Assembly (NCBI RefSeq): GCF_038024875.1
Contig: NZ_CP136136.1
Coordinates: forward strand, 1,922,001-1,986,000
Length of the DNA stretch: 64,000 nt
Reading direction: 5' to 3'
Source: Gordonia rubripertincta
GTDB lineage: Bacteria > Actinomycetota > Actinomycetes > Mycobacteriales > Mycobacteriaceae
Shown here one piece after another: positions 19,041-28,463 of the stretch. Position 1 is the first letter of the stretch. Every line of letters starts with the position of its first letter. The translations under genes and the position numbers were made by a program. The notes under the pieces were generated by a model. The model saw only the letters and a program-made list of their open reading frames with translations. It had not been told where the DNA came from and ran no database searches.

Positions 19041-19859
19041 GTGCGAAGCTTTCTGAGTGCTCTGATGACGCTCGTCGCGATGGCGGCGACGGTACTCGCG
19101 GTCCCGGCTCTGTGGCTGGACCTGCGCATCGTCGACCAGGACGGATTCGTCTCCACCGTCGCGCCGATGGCCGAGAACCAGAAGGTGAAGGACTACCTCG
19201 CCGACGAGATCGCCGCCCAGGCCACCGCCCGCACCGATCTGCCGATCGCGGGTGCGCTGGTGCGTCCGCTGGCCGCGCAATACACCGACAGCGAGCAGTT
19301 CCGCCTCGACTTCGCCGACGTCGTCGGCCAGCAGCACGCGTGGCTCTTCACCGAACCCGCACCGGGCGAGGATACGTCCGTCATGCAGCTCGACATCACC
19401 GCGATGATCAACCGGGCGCTCAACCTGACCGGCACGCCGAAGGAGATCTCGGGTCCGGTCGTCGTCGAATTGACCAACGGCGCTTCGGGTCTGGAGGCCG
19501 GTAGATACGCCGAGGTCGGCAACCAGATCACCATGCTCGCCCGGGGCTCGGCGGCGGTCGCGGTCATCGCCGGACTCCTCGCCCTCGTGCTCGCCCACCG
19601 GCGGACCACGGTCTTCGCCTGGCTCGGGGTGGGCGCCGTCGCGGCCGGGGTGGCGAGCTGGGCCATCGGCCTGTTCTTCGCCGACCGCGCCAAGCAGGAG
19701 GTCGCCGGCGCCGAATCCTCCGGTCGGCAGGTGGCCGAGCTGATCATCGACGGGGCCTACTCCGACCTCACCCAGGTCGCGATGATCGTCGGCGGGGTGG
19801 GCATCGCAATGATCGTCGTCGGGTTCATCGGCCGGGTGATCTTCGCGGGCCGGCGCTGA
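19041..19859 (+). CDS. Conserved membrane protein of unknown function
   Basis: 272-residue protein with one N-terminal hydrophobic helix (about 4-25), a long extracytoplasmic region (about 30-165), and three C-terminal helices (about 172-190, 196-215 and 245-265). The outside region has VDQDGFVSTVAPMAENQKVKDYLADE. That pattern, with alternating tested segments, resembles actinobacterial membrane proteins of unassigned family. The start is GTG 27 bp after PPK2, so co-transcription is likely. No enzymatic motif was recognised. Confidence 0.8.
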   Translation: MRSFLSALMTLVAMAATVLAVPALWLDLRIVDQDGFVSTVAPMAENQKVKDYLADEIAAQATARTDLPIAGALVRPLAAQYTDSEQFRLDFADVVGQQHAWLFTEPAPGEDTSVMQLDITAMINRALNLTGTPKEISGPVVVELTNGASGLEAGRYAEVGNQITMLARGSAAVAVIAGLLALVLAHRRTTVFAWLGVGAVAAGVASWAIGLFFADRAKQEVAGAESSGRQVAELIIDGAYSDLTQVAMIVGGVGIAMIVVGFIGRVIFAGRR

Positions 19860-19868
19860 GCGTCCACT

Positions 19869-19901
19869 CCCTGAGGTGTGAGCGGAGCGAGCCTCGAAGG
19901 G
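19869..19901. repeat. Imperfect palindrome between convergent genes
   Basis: CCCTGAGG, then GTGTGAGCGGAGCGAG, then CCTCGAAGGG: an imperfect inverted repeat between the convergent membrane-protein and ThDP-enzyme genes. Likely a bidirectional terminator or REP-like unit. Confidence 0.6.
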
Positions 19902-19902
19902 C

Positions 19903-21579
19903 TCAGTGCCCTGCGAACGCCTCCGCGAGCCACCAGGATCCGCCGTCGTCGGTGATCTTGGCGTCAATGACCAGCGGGCCGGACGGTCTGGGGGAGTCCA
20001 GTGAGGCGACCCAGCGCCGTACCTCGTCGAGGTCGTCGAACCCGGTGACGGTCACCCCGGTCGCGCCGTGGCCGCGGGCAATCGCGGCGATGTCGACCTC
20101 GGGGAAGGTCACGGTCGTCATGTCGGCGTCGCCGAAGTGGTGCACCTCGGCGCCGTATGCGGAGTCGTTGTAGACGATCACGACGAGCGGAAGTGCCAGT
20201 CGAACAGCGGTTTCCAGCTCGGAGATCGCCATCAGAAAACCACCGTCGCCGGTGCCGAGGATTGGCAACCGGGTGGGTTGGGCGATCGCCGCGCCGATGG
20301 CCGTGCCCAGCCCGAGGCCGATCGACTGGAATGCCTGGGTGAAGCAGAAGCCGAACTCGTCGGGCACCGACAGATGAGTCGACGGGTAGCCCATGAAATT
20401 GCCCGAGTCGATCGACAGGACGCGGTCGGCGGGGAGGATCTCGTCGAGGGCGATGCTCAACGCGCGCGGGTCGATTCGGCCTTCGACGGGTTCGGCGGTG
20501 ACCGGGACGTCTCGCCACCGCGCCGACCCGGCGATCCGTTCGGCGACCTCGGGTGTTCGGTATCCGTTGTGCAACAGGGGAGCCGAGGAGAGCATGGCGA
20601 GAGCGTCGGCGGCGGTCGCCGCGCAATCGCCCACCACGCCGACGTCGACCGGGCGATGCGCGCCGATCGCCTCGACCTCGACATCGACCTGGGCGACCAC
20701 GGTCTCATCGCCGATGAGCCGGCCGTGCCGCATCGTCCACATGTTGAGCGCGCAACCCCACCCGACGATGAGGTCCGCGTCGCCGATGAGCTCGGCGACC
20801 GTCGGCGACGAGAATCCGCCGGAGATGCCCAGCGAGAAGGGATTTCCCTCGAAGAGTCCGTTGGCCACGGCCGACGTGGCGAGCAGTGCGCCGCTCGCCT
20901 CAGCGAGCGCCGCCATCTGCGGACCCGCTCCGCGACCGCCCCGTCCCGCGACGAACACCGGCCGGCGGGCCGCGCGGAGGGCGTCGACGAGCGCCGCCAC
21001 CGACGCGGTGTCCGGCCGAACCCGTGGCGCCGCAATCGAAGCGATGATGGGCCCGGCCACCTCGGCGGGCGCCGCGGCCACGTCGATCGCGACGTTGAGG
21101 ACAACGGTTCGGCGCTGTGTCACCGCGGTCCGGTAGGCCCGGGTCACATCGGTGACCACCGTGTTCGGGCCGTAAACCCGATCGCTGACCGCACCGACGC
21201 TCGTCGACAGCGCCTCCTGGTCGATCCGGAAATTCGACTGCAGCGCGGCGGCCGGGGCGTCGGCGGTCAGCACGATCATCGGGGTACGGCTCTTCGCCGC
21301 CTCGGCGATACCTGTGACCGCGTTGGTCAGGCCGCAACCCTGGTGCACGGTGAGGATTCCGACCCGTCCCGACATACGGGAGTAGGCGTCCGCCATGGAT
21401 GCCGCGCCACCCTCGTGGCGTGCCGAGGTGAACCCGACCCCGCCGGCGCGCAGTGCGTTCGTCATCACGAAGTTGCCGCTGCCGACCACACCGAAGGCAT
21501 GACCGACCCCGAGGTCGGCGAGCACGCGGCCCACGATGTCACCGACGGTGGGGCCGTACGCGGTCGCTGAGCCGGTCAC
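19903..21579 (-). CDS. Thiamine-diphosphate-dependent enzyme (acetolactate synthase-like)
   Basis: 558-residue ThDP enzyme of the acetolactate synthase/benzoylformate decarboxylase superfamily. The catalytic Glu lies in SARHEGGAASMADAYSR, the central FAD/regulatory-like domain follows, and the ThDP-binding motif is GTGDGGFLMAISELE...VIVYNDSAYG. The start is the GTG at 21579, 5 bp after the cyclase stop; any longer version would overlap that gene. Operon partner of a cyclase/formamidase-like enzyme and a TerD protein, so it may act on an alpha-keto acid in an uncharacterised degradation pathway. Substrate unknown. Confidence 0.85.
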   Translation of the reverse strand: MTGSATAYGPTVGDIVGRVLADLGVGHAFGVVGSGNFVMTNALRAGGVGFTSARHEGGAASMADAYSRMSGRVGILTVHQGCGLTNAVTGIAEAAKSRTPMIVLTADAPAAALQSNFRIDQEALSTSVGAVSDRVYGPNTVVTDVTRAYRTAVTQRRTVVLNVAIDVAAAPAEVAGPIIASIAAPRVRPDTASVAALVDALRAARRPVFVAGRGGRGAGPQMAALAEASGALLATSAVANGLFEGNPFSLGISGGFSSPTVAELIGDADLIVGWGCALNMWTMRHGRLIGDETVVAQVDVEVEAIGAHRPVDVGVVGDCAATAADALAMLSSAPLLHNGYRTPEVAERIAGSARWRDVPVTAEPVEGRIDPRALSIALDEILPADRVLSIDSGNFMGYPSTHLSVPDEFGFCFTQAFQSIGLGLGTAIGAAIAQPTRLPILGTGDGGFLMAISELETAVRLALPLVVIVYNDSAYGAEVHHFGDADMTTVTFPEVDIAAIARGHGATGVTVTGFDDLDEVRRWVASLDSPRPSGPLVIDAKITDDGGSWWLAEAFAGH

Positions 21580-21584
21580 GCCGG

Positions 21585-22364
21585 TCAGCTCTCGACGATC
21601 GCCAGGACCCGCGACGGGCTTCCGGTGCCGCCGACGATCGGGAGCGGACTGACGACGATCACGGCACCGGTCGCCGGCAGCGATCCGAGGTTCCGCAGCG
21701 AGGTCAGGCCGTACTTGTCGTTGCCGAGGAAGTGGTAGTGCACGGGGAAGGCCGGATCGAAACCGCCTGCGAGACCGGCGTCGACACCGACGGTCTCGAC
21801 GCCGAGTCCGGTGATCTGGCGCTGCGTGGCCAGCCACTCCGCGCATTCGACCGAGACGCCGGGGGTGTGCGAGCCGGTCTCGTCGGCGTTGAGAAACTCG
21901 GCCTCCGACCCGCCGCGCGACTCCCAGCCGGTGCGCAGCAGCAGCCAGGCGCCCGGAAGCAGTTCACCGTGCTCGGCCTCCCACGCCTCGACGTCGGCGA
22001 CCTCGAGCAGGTAGTCCGGATCGTCGACGACCTTTGCCGTGAGCTCGAGGACCGCGGCCGGGCCGATCAGCCGCTGCACCGGGATCTGCGAGACATCGTC
22101 ACCGTCACGACCGCTGATCCAGTGAATCGGCGCGTCGAGGTGAGTGCCGATGTGCTCGCCGGTGTGGATGTTGTTGTGCCGCCAGTACGGACCGGGTTCG
22201 TTATAGGCGCTGACCTCTTCGAGGCTGAAGTCGATCAGGTTCGCGAACGGGGCCGGCAACCGCAGGGCCGGGGTGGAACTCGACAACGGGGTGGTCAGGT
22301 CGATCACCCGGAGGGATCCGTCGGCGAGGCCGGTGAGGAAACCGGACAGGGCGGTGGCGTTCAC
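21585..22364 (-). CDS. Cyclase/kynurenine formamidase-like metal hydrolase
   Basis: 259-residue protein of the Cyclase_2 (KynB-like) family. The metal-binding motif HTGEHIGTHLDAPIHW holds the conserved HxGTHxDxPxH pattern, and VGVDAGLAGG and HYHFLGNDKYGL follow. The start is GTG, overlapping the TerD stop by 4 bp (GTGA), and the gene ends 5 bp before the ThDP enzyme. The pairing suggests ring or lactone/amide hydrolysis followed by decarboxylation or carboligation. The substrate is unproven; no tryptophan-pathway gene is nearby. Confidence 0.85.
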   Translation of the reverse strand: MNATALSGFLTGLADGSLRVIDLTTPLSSSTPALRLPAPFANLIDFSLEEVSAYNEPGPYWRHNNIHTGEHIGTHLDAPIHWISGRDGDDVSQIPVQRLIGPAAVLELTAKVVDDPDYLLEVADVEAWEAEHGELLPGAWLLLRTGWESRGGSEAEFLNADETGSHTPGVSVECAEWLATQRQITGLGVETVGVDAGLAGGFDPAFPVHYHFLGNDKYGLTSLRNLGSLPATGAVIVVSPLPIVGGTGSPSRVLAIVES

Positions 22365-23071
22365 TTGCGTGCGCCCCGCCAGTTCATGCCCCAACCATAG
22401 GCCTCGTCGACCTTGTCCTGGGCACCGCGGATGTAGCGGACCTCGCGGTTGATCACGAGTTCGCCACCGCGGTTCTCGAGCAGCGCGATGGCGCACGAGA
22501 TGGCCGACTGGTCGGCCTCGTCGAGGCGGACCTCGATCTGCGGGCCGCTGACCGGCGACAACGTGACGACGCCGTTGGCGCTGGCCCAGTTCGGCGTGCC
22601 CTCGTAGATGTAGGCGAAGATCAGGATTCGACGGATTCGGTTGGTGGCGGCGAGGTCGATGTACATGTTCTCGCCGCCGGAGCCGCTCCGGTCATCCCCG
22701 TCGAGGTAGATGATCGGCTGTCCCTCGCGGGGCGCCTGGAACGAATTGCCCAGGGCCTGGACGATTCCCTTGCTGCCGTCGGTGAACTCCCACAGGCAGC
22801 CGAGGTCGAGGTCGATGCCCTTGGCCTTGCGGAAGAAGCCGCCGCCGGAGGAGTTCGCGGTCCAGCTGAGGTTGACGCGCACCTGGCCGGTGGTCGCGCC
22901 CTGCTTGCTCAACGAGATGCTCGGCGCCGACTTGGTCAGCGTGATCTTGGAGAGCGACACCGGTTGGGCCGGCGGCTGCTGGCCCTGGACCGGTGCGGGC
23001 GGTGTTGATGCAGGCGGGGTCGGGGGGTGCGGCGGTTGGGCTTTCGGTCGCTTGGTGTAGTCGATCCCCAT
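22361..23071 (-). CDS. TerD-family (tellurium resistance/stress) protein
   Basis: 236-residue protein: a proline-rich N-terminal region (about 8-40) and a TerD domain (about 44-230) with LSWTANSSGGGFFRKAKGIDLDLGCLWEF, IYLDGDDRSGSGGENMYIDL and RRILIFAYIYEG. Asp-rich loops fit the calcium-binding beta-sandwich of TerD proteins. GAGGAAACCTG precedes the ATG. TerD proteins usually sit in ter stress clusters; here it heads a three-gene overlapping operon with metabolic enzymes, which is unusual. Confidence 0.88.
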   Translation of the reverse strand: MGIDYTKRPKAQPPHPPTPPASTPPAPVQGQQPPAQPVSLSKITLTKSAPSISLSKQGATTGQVRVNLSWTANSSGGGFFRKAKGIDLDLGCLWEFTDGSKGIVQALGNSFQAPREGQPIIYLDGDDRSGSGGENMYIDLAATNRIRRILIFAYIYEGTPNWASANGVVTLSPVSGPQIEVRLDEADQSAISCAIALLENRGGELVINREVRYIRGAQDKVDEAYGWGMNWRGARK

Positions 23072-23149
23072 CAGGTTTCCTCATCTCGTCTGCGCGGCAT
23101 CGTCGTCGGTCGCGTGATCTGGTGTCCAGGGTAGTGGAGAACAGCGTTC

Positions 23150-25210
23150 TCAATCCGTCTCGGGAGCGAGCGTCCGCCACAGGAACTCGAACGCGAGCGC
23201 GGACTTGAACGCGGCCTGCTTGTTGTCCGCGGCGCCGCCGTGGCCGCCCTCGATGTTTTCGTAGTAGAGCACCTCGTGACCGCTTTCCTCCAGCCGCGCA
23301 ACGAGTTTGCGGGCGTGTCCGGGATGGACGCGGTCGTCTCGGGTGGACGTCGTGACCAGGATCGGCGGGTACGAGGCGCCGGGATCGATGTTCTGGTAGG
23401 GCGAGAACGGCTTCATGAACTCCCACTGCTCGGGGTCGTCGGGGTCGCCGTACTCGGCCACCCACGACGCGCCGGCGAGGAGCAGGTGATAGCGCTTCAT
23501 GTCGATCAGAGGGACCTGACACACCAACGCGCCGAAGAGTTCCGGGTATCGGGTGAGCATGACGCCCATGAGGAGCCCGCCGTTGGAACCGCCCTGTGCG
23601 CCCAGCTGTTCCGGAGTGGTGAGGTCACCGTCGACGAGGGCACGTGCCACGGCGGCGAAGTCCTCGTACACCTTGTGACGTCCGGCCTTCTGCGCCTGCG
23701 TGTGCCACGACGGACCGTATTCGCCGCCGCCGCGAATGTTCGCGATGACGTAGATGCCGCCGCGCTCGATCCAGTTCTTGCCCGACAACGAGAGGTAACT
23801 GGGTGTGAGCGAGTTCTCGAACCCGCCGTAGCCGTAGAGCAGGGTGGGACCGCTGGTCACCTCCCGTCGACGGATCACAAAGTAGGGAATCTGTGTTCCG
23901 TCGTCGGACGTGGCGAAATGCTGCTCGGCGATCACCGATTCGGAGTCGAAGTACCTCGGGCTGCGCTTGATGACCTCCGGCGCGGTCCCGTTGCTGTGCA
24001 GGAGGCTCGGCGGATCGGTGAACGAGGTGGCCATCCAGAACACCTCGTCGCTCTCGTCCGGATCGGTGTCGAGGACGGACACGGTGGCGAGACCCGGGAG
24101 GCCAGGGAAGTCGATGACCTCCCAGCTGCCGAGCTTGCGCACCTCGACTCTGGTGTGCACGTCGTGCAGGGTCACGATGATGAGTTGCGAACGCGTGTAG
24201 GCATAGTCGACGAGACTCGTGTGGGCATCCGGGGTGAACAGCACGGTCGCGTCGCGGCCACCGGCCCGGTAGTCGTCGTAGTCGAAGGCCAGCAGGGTGC
24301 CCGGGGCGTGGGTCGTGCCGTCGACCGTCCACTCCGACCGCGTCATCACCAGCAGCCAGTTCATCCGCACACCGGCGTGGGCATCGGTCGGGACGTCGAC
24401 GAGTTCCGGTTCGCCGCCGCGCAATTCGAACATCAGCGAGTTGAAGAAGTCCGTCGAACGCAAGATGAAATGTCGCTCGAAGCCGGGGGTGTCGTCGTAG
24501 ATCGCATGCACCGACACGTCGCTCTTCTCGCCGGCGAAGACGGTGGTCGCGGCCTCCAGCGGGGTGCCCCGCGACCAGCGTTTGACCACGCGGGGATAGC
24601 CGGAGTCGGTCAACGACCCGACGCCGTCCGGCTGATCGCCGAAATCGGTTCCGACATAGACGGTGTCGCGGTCGATCCAGCGCACACTCGACTTGTTCTC
24701 CGGCAGGGAGAAGCCGTCGGTGATCCACTGCCGCGTCGGGATGTCGAACTCGCGGATCACGCTCGCGTCGGCACCGCCCCGCGACAGCGAGACCAGCGCG
24801 CGTTCGTACTCGGGACGGAGCACCGTGGCCCCCGACCACACCCAGTTCTCGTCCTCGGTGCGCGCGAGTTCGTCGACGTCGAGGATGATCTCCCACTCGG
24901 GCGCATCGGTCACGTAGGACTCCAGCGTCGTCCGGCGCCAGAGCCCGCGGGGATTGGTCGCGTCGCGCCAGAAGTTGTAGAGGAACCGGCCGCGACGTCG
25001 GACGAACGGAATCCGGTCGTCGGTGTCGAGGATCGCCAGCGCCGACGCCTCCATGTCGCGGAAGCGGTCCGACGACGAGAGCGTCTCGACGGTCGGTTCG
25101 TTGTGGGAGCGTACCCAGGCCAGCGCGTCGTCCCCGGTGACGTCCTCGAGCCACAGAAACGGATCGTCGGTGTCGGTGCTGGTGGAGATGCCGTCGGCCT
25201 GCTCGGTCAT
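23150..25210 (-). CDS. Prolyl oligopeptidase family serine peptidase (S9A)
   Basis: 686-residue cytosolic peptidase: N-terminal beta-propeller (about 60-410) and C-terminal alpha/beta-hydrolase domain. The catalytic serine is in GAQGGSNGGLLMG, the Asp in STRDDRVHPGHA, and the His in ENIEGGHGGAAD; LYGYGGFENS and ANIRGGGEYG are typical. It cleaves small peptides after proline. The start chosen is the ATG at 25210; a TTG three codons upstream is less likely. Synteny with Rv0457c in M. tuberculosis supports the call. Confidence 0.93.
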   Translation of the reverse strand: MTEQADGISTSTDTDDPFLWLEDVTGDDALAWVRSHNEPTVETLSSSDRFRDMEASALAILDTDDRIPFVRRRGRFLYNFWRDATNPRGLWRRTTLESYVTDAPEWEIILDVDELARTEDENWVWSGATVLRPEYERALVSLSRGGADASVIREFDIPTRQWITDGFSLPENKSSVRWIDRDTVYVGTDFGDQPDGVGSLTDSGYPRVVKRWSRGTPLEAATTVFAGEKSDVSVHAIYDDTPGFERHFILRSTDFFNSLMFELRGGEPELVDVPTDAHAGVRMNWLLVMTRSEWTVDGTTHAPGTLLAFDYDDYRAGGRDATVLFTPDAHTSLVDYAYTRSQLIIVTLHDVHTRVEVRKLGSWEVIDFPGLPGLATVSVLDTDPDESDEVFWMATSFTDPPSLLHSNGTAPEVIKRSPRYFDSESVIAEQHFATSDDGTQIPYFVIRRREVTSGPTLLYGYGGFENSLTPSYLSLSGKNWIERGGIYVIANIRGGGEYGPSWHTQAQKAGRHKVYEDFAAVARALVDGDLTTPEQLGAQGGSNGGLLMGVMLTRYPELFGALVCQVPLIDMKRYHLLLAGASWVAEYGDPDDPEQWEFMKPFSPYQNIDPGASYPPILVTTSTRDDRVHPGHARKLVARLEESGHEVLYYENIEGGHGGAADNKQAAFKSALAFEFLWRTLAPETD

Positions 25211-25372
25211 GGCGTCCAACTTACGCGGGACGGGTGCCGGCCATCGCCGGTGCGGGACCCACCCGCGTCACCTCCGTGCCCGTCCTGGCCGAGATCGTGC
25301 CGGTGAACCACGGTATGTGCACGTCAGGGCGTCCTTCGCGGTATGTTTCTCCGCGAGGATGAGGAGATCCGC

Positions 25373-27055
25373 ATGCCCACTTCCGATTCGGTCCCTGTCC
25401 GACGCTCCGGCCCAGGTGCCGCGGGGCGAACCCCACGATGGCACGGCCCGAGATGGGGACGCGTGTCACTCGCGGCCTGCTCGGCCCTGTCGGTTGTCGC
25501 GCTCGTCGCAGCCTGCGACACCGCCTCGTCGGGTACCGGCAACCCGCCGGCCGAACCGTCAGGGGCGTCGGCACTGGTGAACCCGAACGCCGTGGACGCG
25601 ATGCCGCTACCCGCCGGTGCGGTGGACAAAGCGGTCGGACAGCTCGACGGGCTCGTCGGGTCGTTGATGTCGTCGACGGGCCTGCCCGGACTCGCGGTGG
25701 CGGTGGTGTCGGGCGGAGAGACGAAGTATGCGAAGGGGTTCGGGGTCAAGGACCTGACGACCGGGCAGAAGGTCGATCCGAACACGGTCTTTCAGCTCGC
25801 GTCCGTGTCGAAGTCGGTCGGATCGACGGTGGTCGGTGCGGCGGTCACCGACAAGACGGTTGCCTGGGACATGCCGATCGTCGAGGGGCTGCCCTGGTTC
25901 GCGCTCGCCGAACCGTACGTCACCCGGACCGTGACCGTCGGCGACATGTACTCGCACCGATCCGGTCTGCCCGATCACGCCGGCGACAAACTCGAGGACA
26001 TGGGCTACTCGCAGACCGAGGTCCTCCAGCGGCTTCGGTTCATGCCTCTCGACCCGTTCCGGATCAGCTACGCGTACACCAACTTCGGTGTCACCACCGG
26101 TGGTGAGGCGGTCGCCGCGAAGGCCGGCAAGGACTGGCCGACGCTGTCGCAGGACCTCATCTACGGGCCGCTGGGCATGACCAGCACCAGTTCCCGCTTC
26201 GCCGACTTCGAGAAGCGGGCCGACCGAGCCGTCGGGCACATCAAGATCGACGGCAAATGGGCCAAGACCGACATCCCCCGGGACCCCGACGCCCAGTCGC
26301 CGGCCGGCGGCGTCAGTTCGACGGTCAACGACATGGCCATCTGGCTGAAGATGGTTCTGGCGCAGGGCAAACACAACGGAGCTGAGATAGTCGCCCCGGA
26401 CGCGCTGCTGCCCGCGGTGTCGCCGCAGATCGTCTCGAATCCGCCGGCGAACCCGGATGCCCGCGCCGGCTTCTACGGCTACGGGTTCAACGTCGGCGTG
26501 ACCACCGACGCGCGTACCCAGTTCAGTCACGCCGGCGCCTTCGCGTCCGGTGCCGGCACCGTGTTCTCGATCCTGCCGTCGGCGGACACCGCGATTGTCG
26601 TGCTGTCCAACGCCGCCCCCATCGGCGCGGTCGACGCCCTGGCAGCGGAGTTCATGGACCTCGTGCAGTTCGGTGAGATCCGCAGTGACTGGCGGGACTT
26701 GTATGCCAAGGCCTATGCGCCCCTGGGGGTCCCGGCCGGCGAGCTCGTCGGGAAGGAACGGCCGGCGAATCCGGCGCCGTCGCTTCCGTTGCCGTCCTTT
26801 GTGGGCACCTACGCGAACGCCGTGTACGGGCCGGCCGAGGTCGTGGAACGGGACGGCAAGCTGGTCCTCGAGATGGGGCCGGGCGGCGTTCGCAAACATG
26901 AACTCGCCCATTGGGACGGCAACACGTTCACCTTCACCCTGCACGACGAGAACGCCGAACTCGGCAGCATCTCCCGGGTGACTTTCGACGGCCCGAAGAT
27001 GACGATCGAGTACTACGACGACGAAGAGAGCGACGGGGTCTTCCTACGGAGCTGA
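25373..27055 (+). CDS. Beta-lactamase-fold serine hydrolase, lipoprotein
   Basis: 560-residue exported lipoprotein with class C beta-lactamase/esterase fold. The signal peptide ends in a lipobox LVAAC with Cys48. Catalytic motifs are SVSK (Ser144, Lys147) and YTN in YAYTNFG; a C-terminal KTG-like triad is represented by HAG in FSHAGAFASG. A small C-terminal domain (about 455-560) follows. The ATG at 25373 has a GAGGAGA site upstream. Likely a penicillin-binding-protein-like peptidase or esterase at the cell surface. Convergent with the OYE pseudogene. Confidence 0.88.
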   Translation: MPTSDSVPVRRSGPGAAGRTPRWHGPRWGRVSLAACSALSVVALVAACDTASSGTGNPPAEPSGASALVNPNAVDAMPLPAGAVDKAVGQLDGLVGSLMSSTGLPGLAVAVVSGGETKYAKGFGVKDLTTGQKVDPNTVFQLASVSKSVGSTVVGAAVTDKTVAWDMPIVEGLPWFALAEPYVTRTVTVGDMYSHRSGLPDHAGDKLEDMGYSQTEVLQRLRFMPLDPFRISYAYTNFGVTTGGEAVAAKAGKDWPTLSQDLIYGPLGMTSTSSRFADFEKRADRAVGHIKIDGKWAKTDIPRDPDAQSPAGGVSSTVNDMAIWLKMVLAQGKHNGAEIVAPDALLPAVSPQIVSNPPANPDARAGFYGYGFNVGVTTDARTQFSHAGAFASGAGTVFSILPSADTAIVVLSNAAPIGAVDALAAEFMDLVQFGEIRSDWRDLYAKAYAPLGVPAGELVGKERPANPAPSLPLPSFVGTYANAVYGPAEVVERDGKLVLEMGPGGVRKHELAHWDGNTFTFTLHDENAELGSISRVTFDGPKMTIEYYDDEESDGVFLRS

Positions 27056-27059
27056 GGCA

Positions 27060-27102
27060 GCTGTCGCGTATCGAGGCGGTCCGCGCCACGACACGCGACA
27101 GC
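27060..27102. repeat. Dispersed palindrome, copy 2
   Basis: GCTGTCGCGTATCG, 15-nt spacer, CGACACGCGACAGC: 14-bp arms with one mismatch. It shares TGTCGCG(A/T)ATCG arms and spacer length with copy 1 at 5753-5791. It lies between convergent genes and may terminate both. Confidence 0.75.
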
Positions 27103-27114
27103 TACCGGGTCGGT

Positions 27115-28384
27115 TCAGGTTGCCGGCGATGGAACCGCCAGCGGATCGGGCACCTCGCCGGTGCGGATCGGGCACCGCGTGTGCGAGTAGATCGTCGGCA
27201 TGCAGAGGTTGCAGTGCACGCACTTCGACGTCGTCGTCGGGTCGGCGGCGATGCGCAGCGGCAGGTCCGGTTCACGCAGAATCGCCCGGCCCATCGCCAT
27301 GAACTCGAAGCCCTCGGCCATCGCGGTGTCCATCGAGGCCCGGTCGGTGATGCCGCCGAGCAGGATCATCGGCAGGTCGACGGCCTTTCGAAGTTCGCGC
27401 GCGAGCGGCAGCAGGTAGCCGTCGTGGTACTGGTAGCGCTTGAGGAAGATCGGTGCGAAAGCCTTGAGCCCGTACTTCATCGGACCGGAGAAGGCTGCGG
27501 CGAACTCCTTACGAGGGGCCTCGCCGTGGAACAGGTACATCGGGTTGAGCAGCGAGCTGCCCGCGGTGGGTTCGATGGCGTCGAGGTGGCCGTCGGACTC
27601 CAGCAGCTGGGCCACCCGGCATGCCTCGTCCACATTGAAACTGCTCAGCTTGGCGCGCCCCTTCGCACGCGCCTCCGGCGACCGTTCGATATCGGGCTTG
27701 CCGACGCCGTCGTAGGTGTTGAGCTTCACCCCAGATCGCGGCCTCGTCCCCGACCTCCTCGCGCACGCTCTCGACGACCTCGCGTGCCATGCGCGCACGG
27801 TTGACCAGGCTGCCACCGTACCCGTCGCGCCGGTGGTTGAGCAGGGGAGACAGGAAGCTGGAGATGAGATAGTTGTGGCCGCAGTGGATCTCGAGTCCGT
27901 CGAAGCCGGAGTCGACGGCGATGCGGGCGGCCTGCCGGAACTTCACCCGCAGCTCGGCGATGTCGGAGACACTCGCCTTGTGGGTCAGCGACATCCCCAT
28001 CGGTGCGGGGATGCGACCCGGACCCCAGGCCTTCGCACGGTTCGAGACCGAGTTCGCGACTGCGCCGGCATGGCCGAGTTGTGCGGCCGCGAGTGCGCCC
28101 TCGGAGTGGATGGCGTCGGTCAGCTTGCGCAGACCTGGCATCGCCTCGGGACGCATCCAGATCTGGTGGCGGTCGGTGCGACCCTCCGGTGAGACCGCGC
28201 AGTAGGCGACGGTGCTCATCGCGACACCGCCCGCCGCGACCTCGCGGTGGAACTCGACGAGTTCGTCGGTGACGAGTGCGTCGGGCGTCATGCCCTCGAA
28301 GGTGGCGCACTTGATCAGTCGGTTCCGCAGGGTGAGCGGGCCGAGTTGGGCGGGGCTGAACGGTCCGGCGTCGGGGCTGTCCAC
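27115..28384 (-). pseudogene. NADH:flavin oxidoreductase (Old Yellow Enzyme), frameshifted
   Basis: Flavin oxidoreductase of the OYE/2,4-dienoyl-CoA reductase group. The N-terminal half (LTLRNRLIKCATFEGMTPD, AQLGHAG, CGHNYLISSFLSPL, RRDGYGGS) is in one frame and the C-terminal half (VKLNTYDGVGKPDIE, LPMILLGGITD, FEFMAMGRAILREPDL, CNLCMP) in another. The change is at the G run 27729-27732 (read on the minus strand as CTGGGGTG); removing one G gives a continuous AIWVKLNTYDG. The start is GTG 28384 with GAGAGG upstream. All FMN-binding motifs survive, so the break is recent or an error. Confidence 0.85.
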
Positions 28385-28463
28385 GTCGGTTCCTCTCAAT
28401 CGTTTTCGTTCTCGGACGGAATACTTCGGCTCCTCGCGGAAGCCCGGAGCTTGCGGAGGGCTG

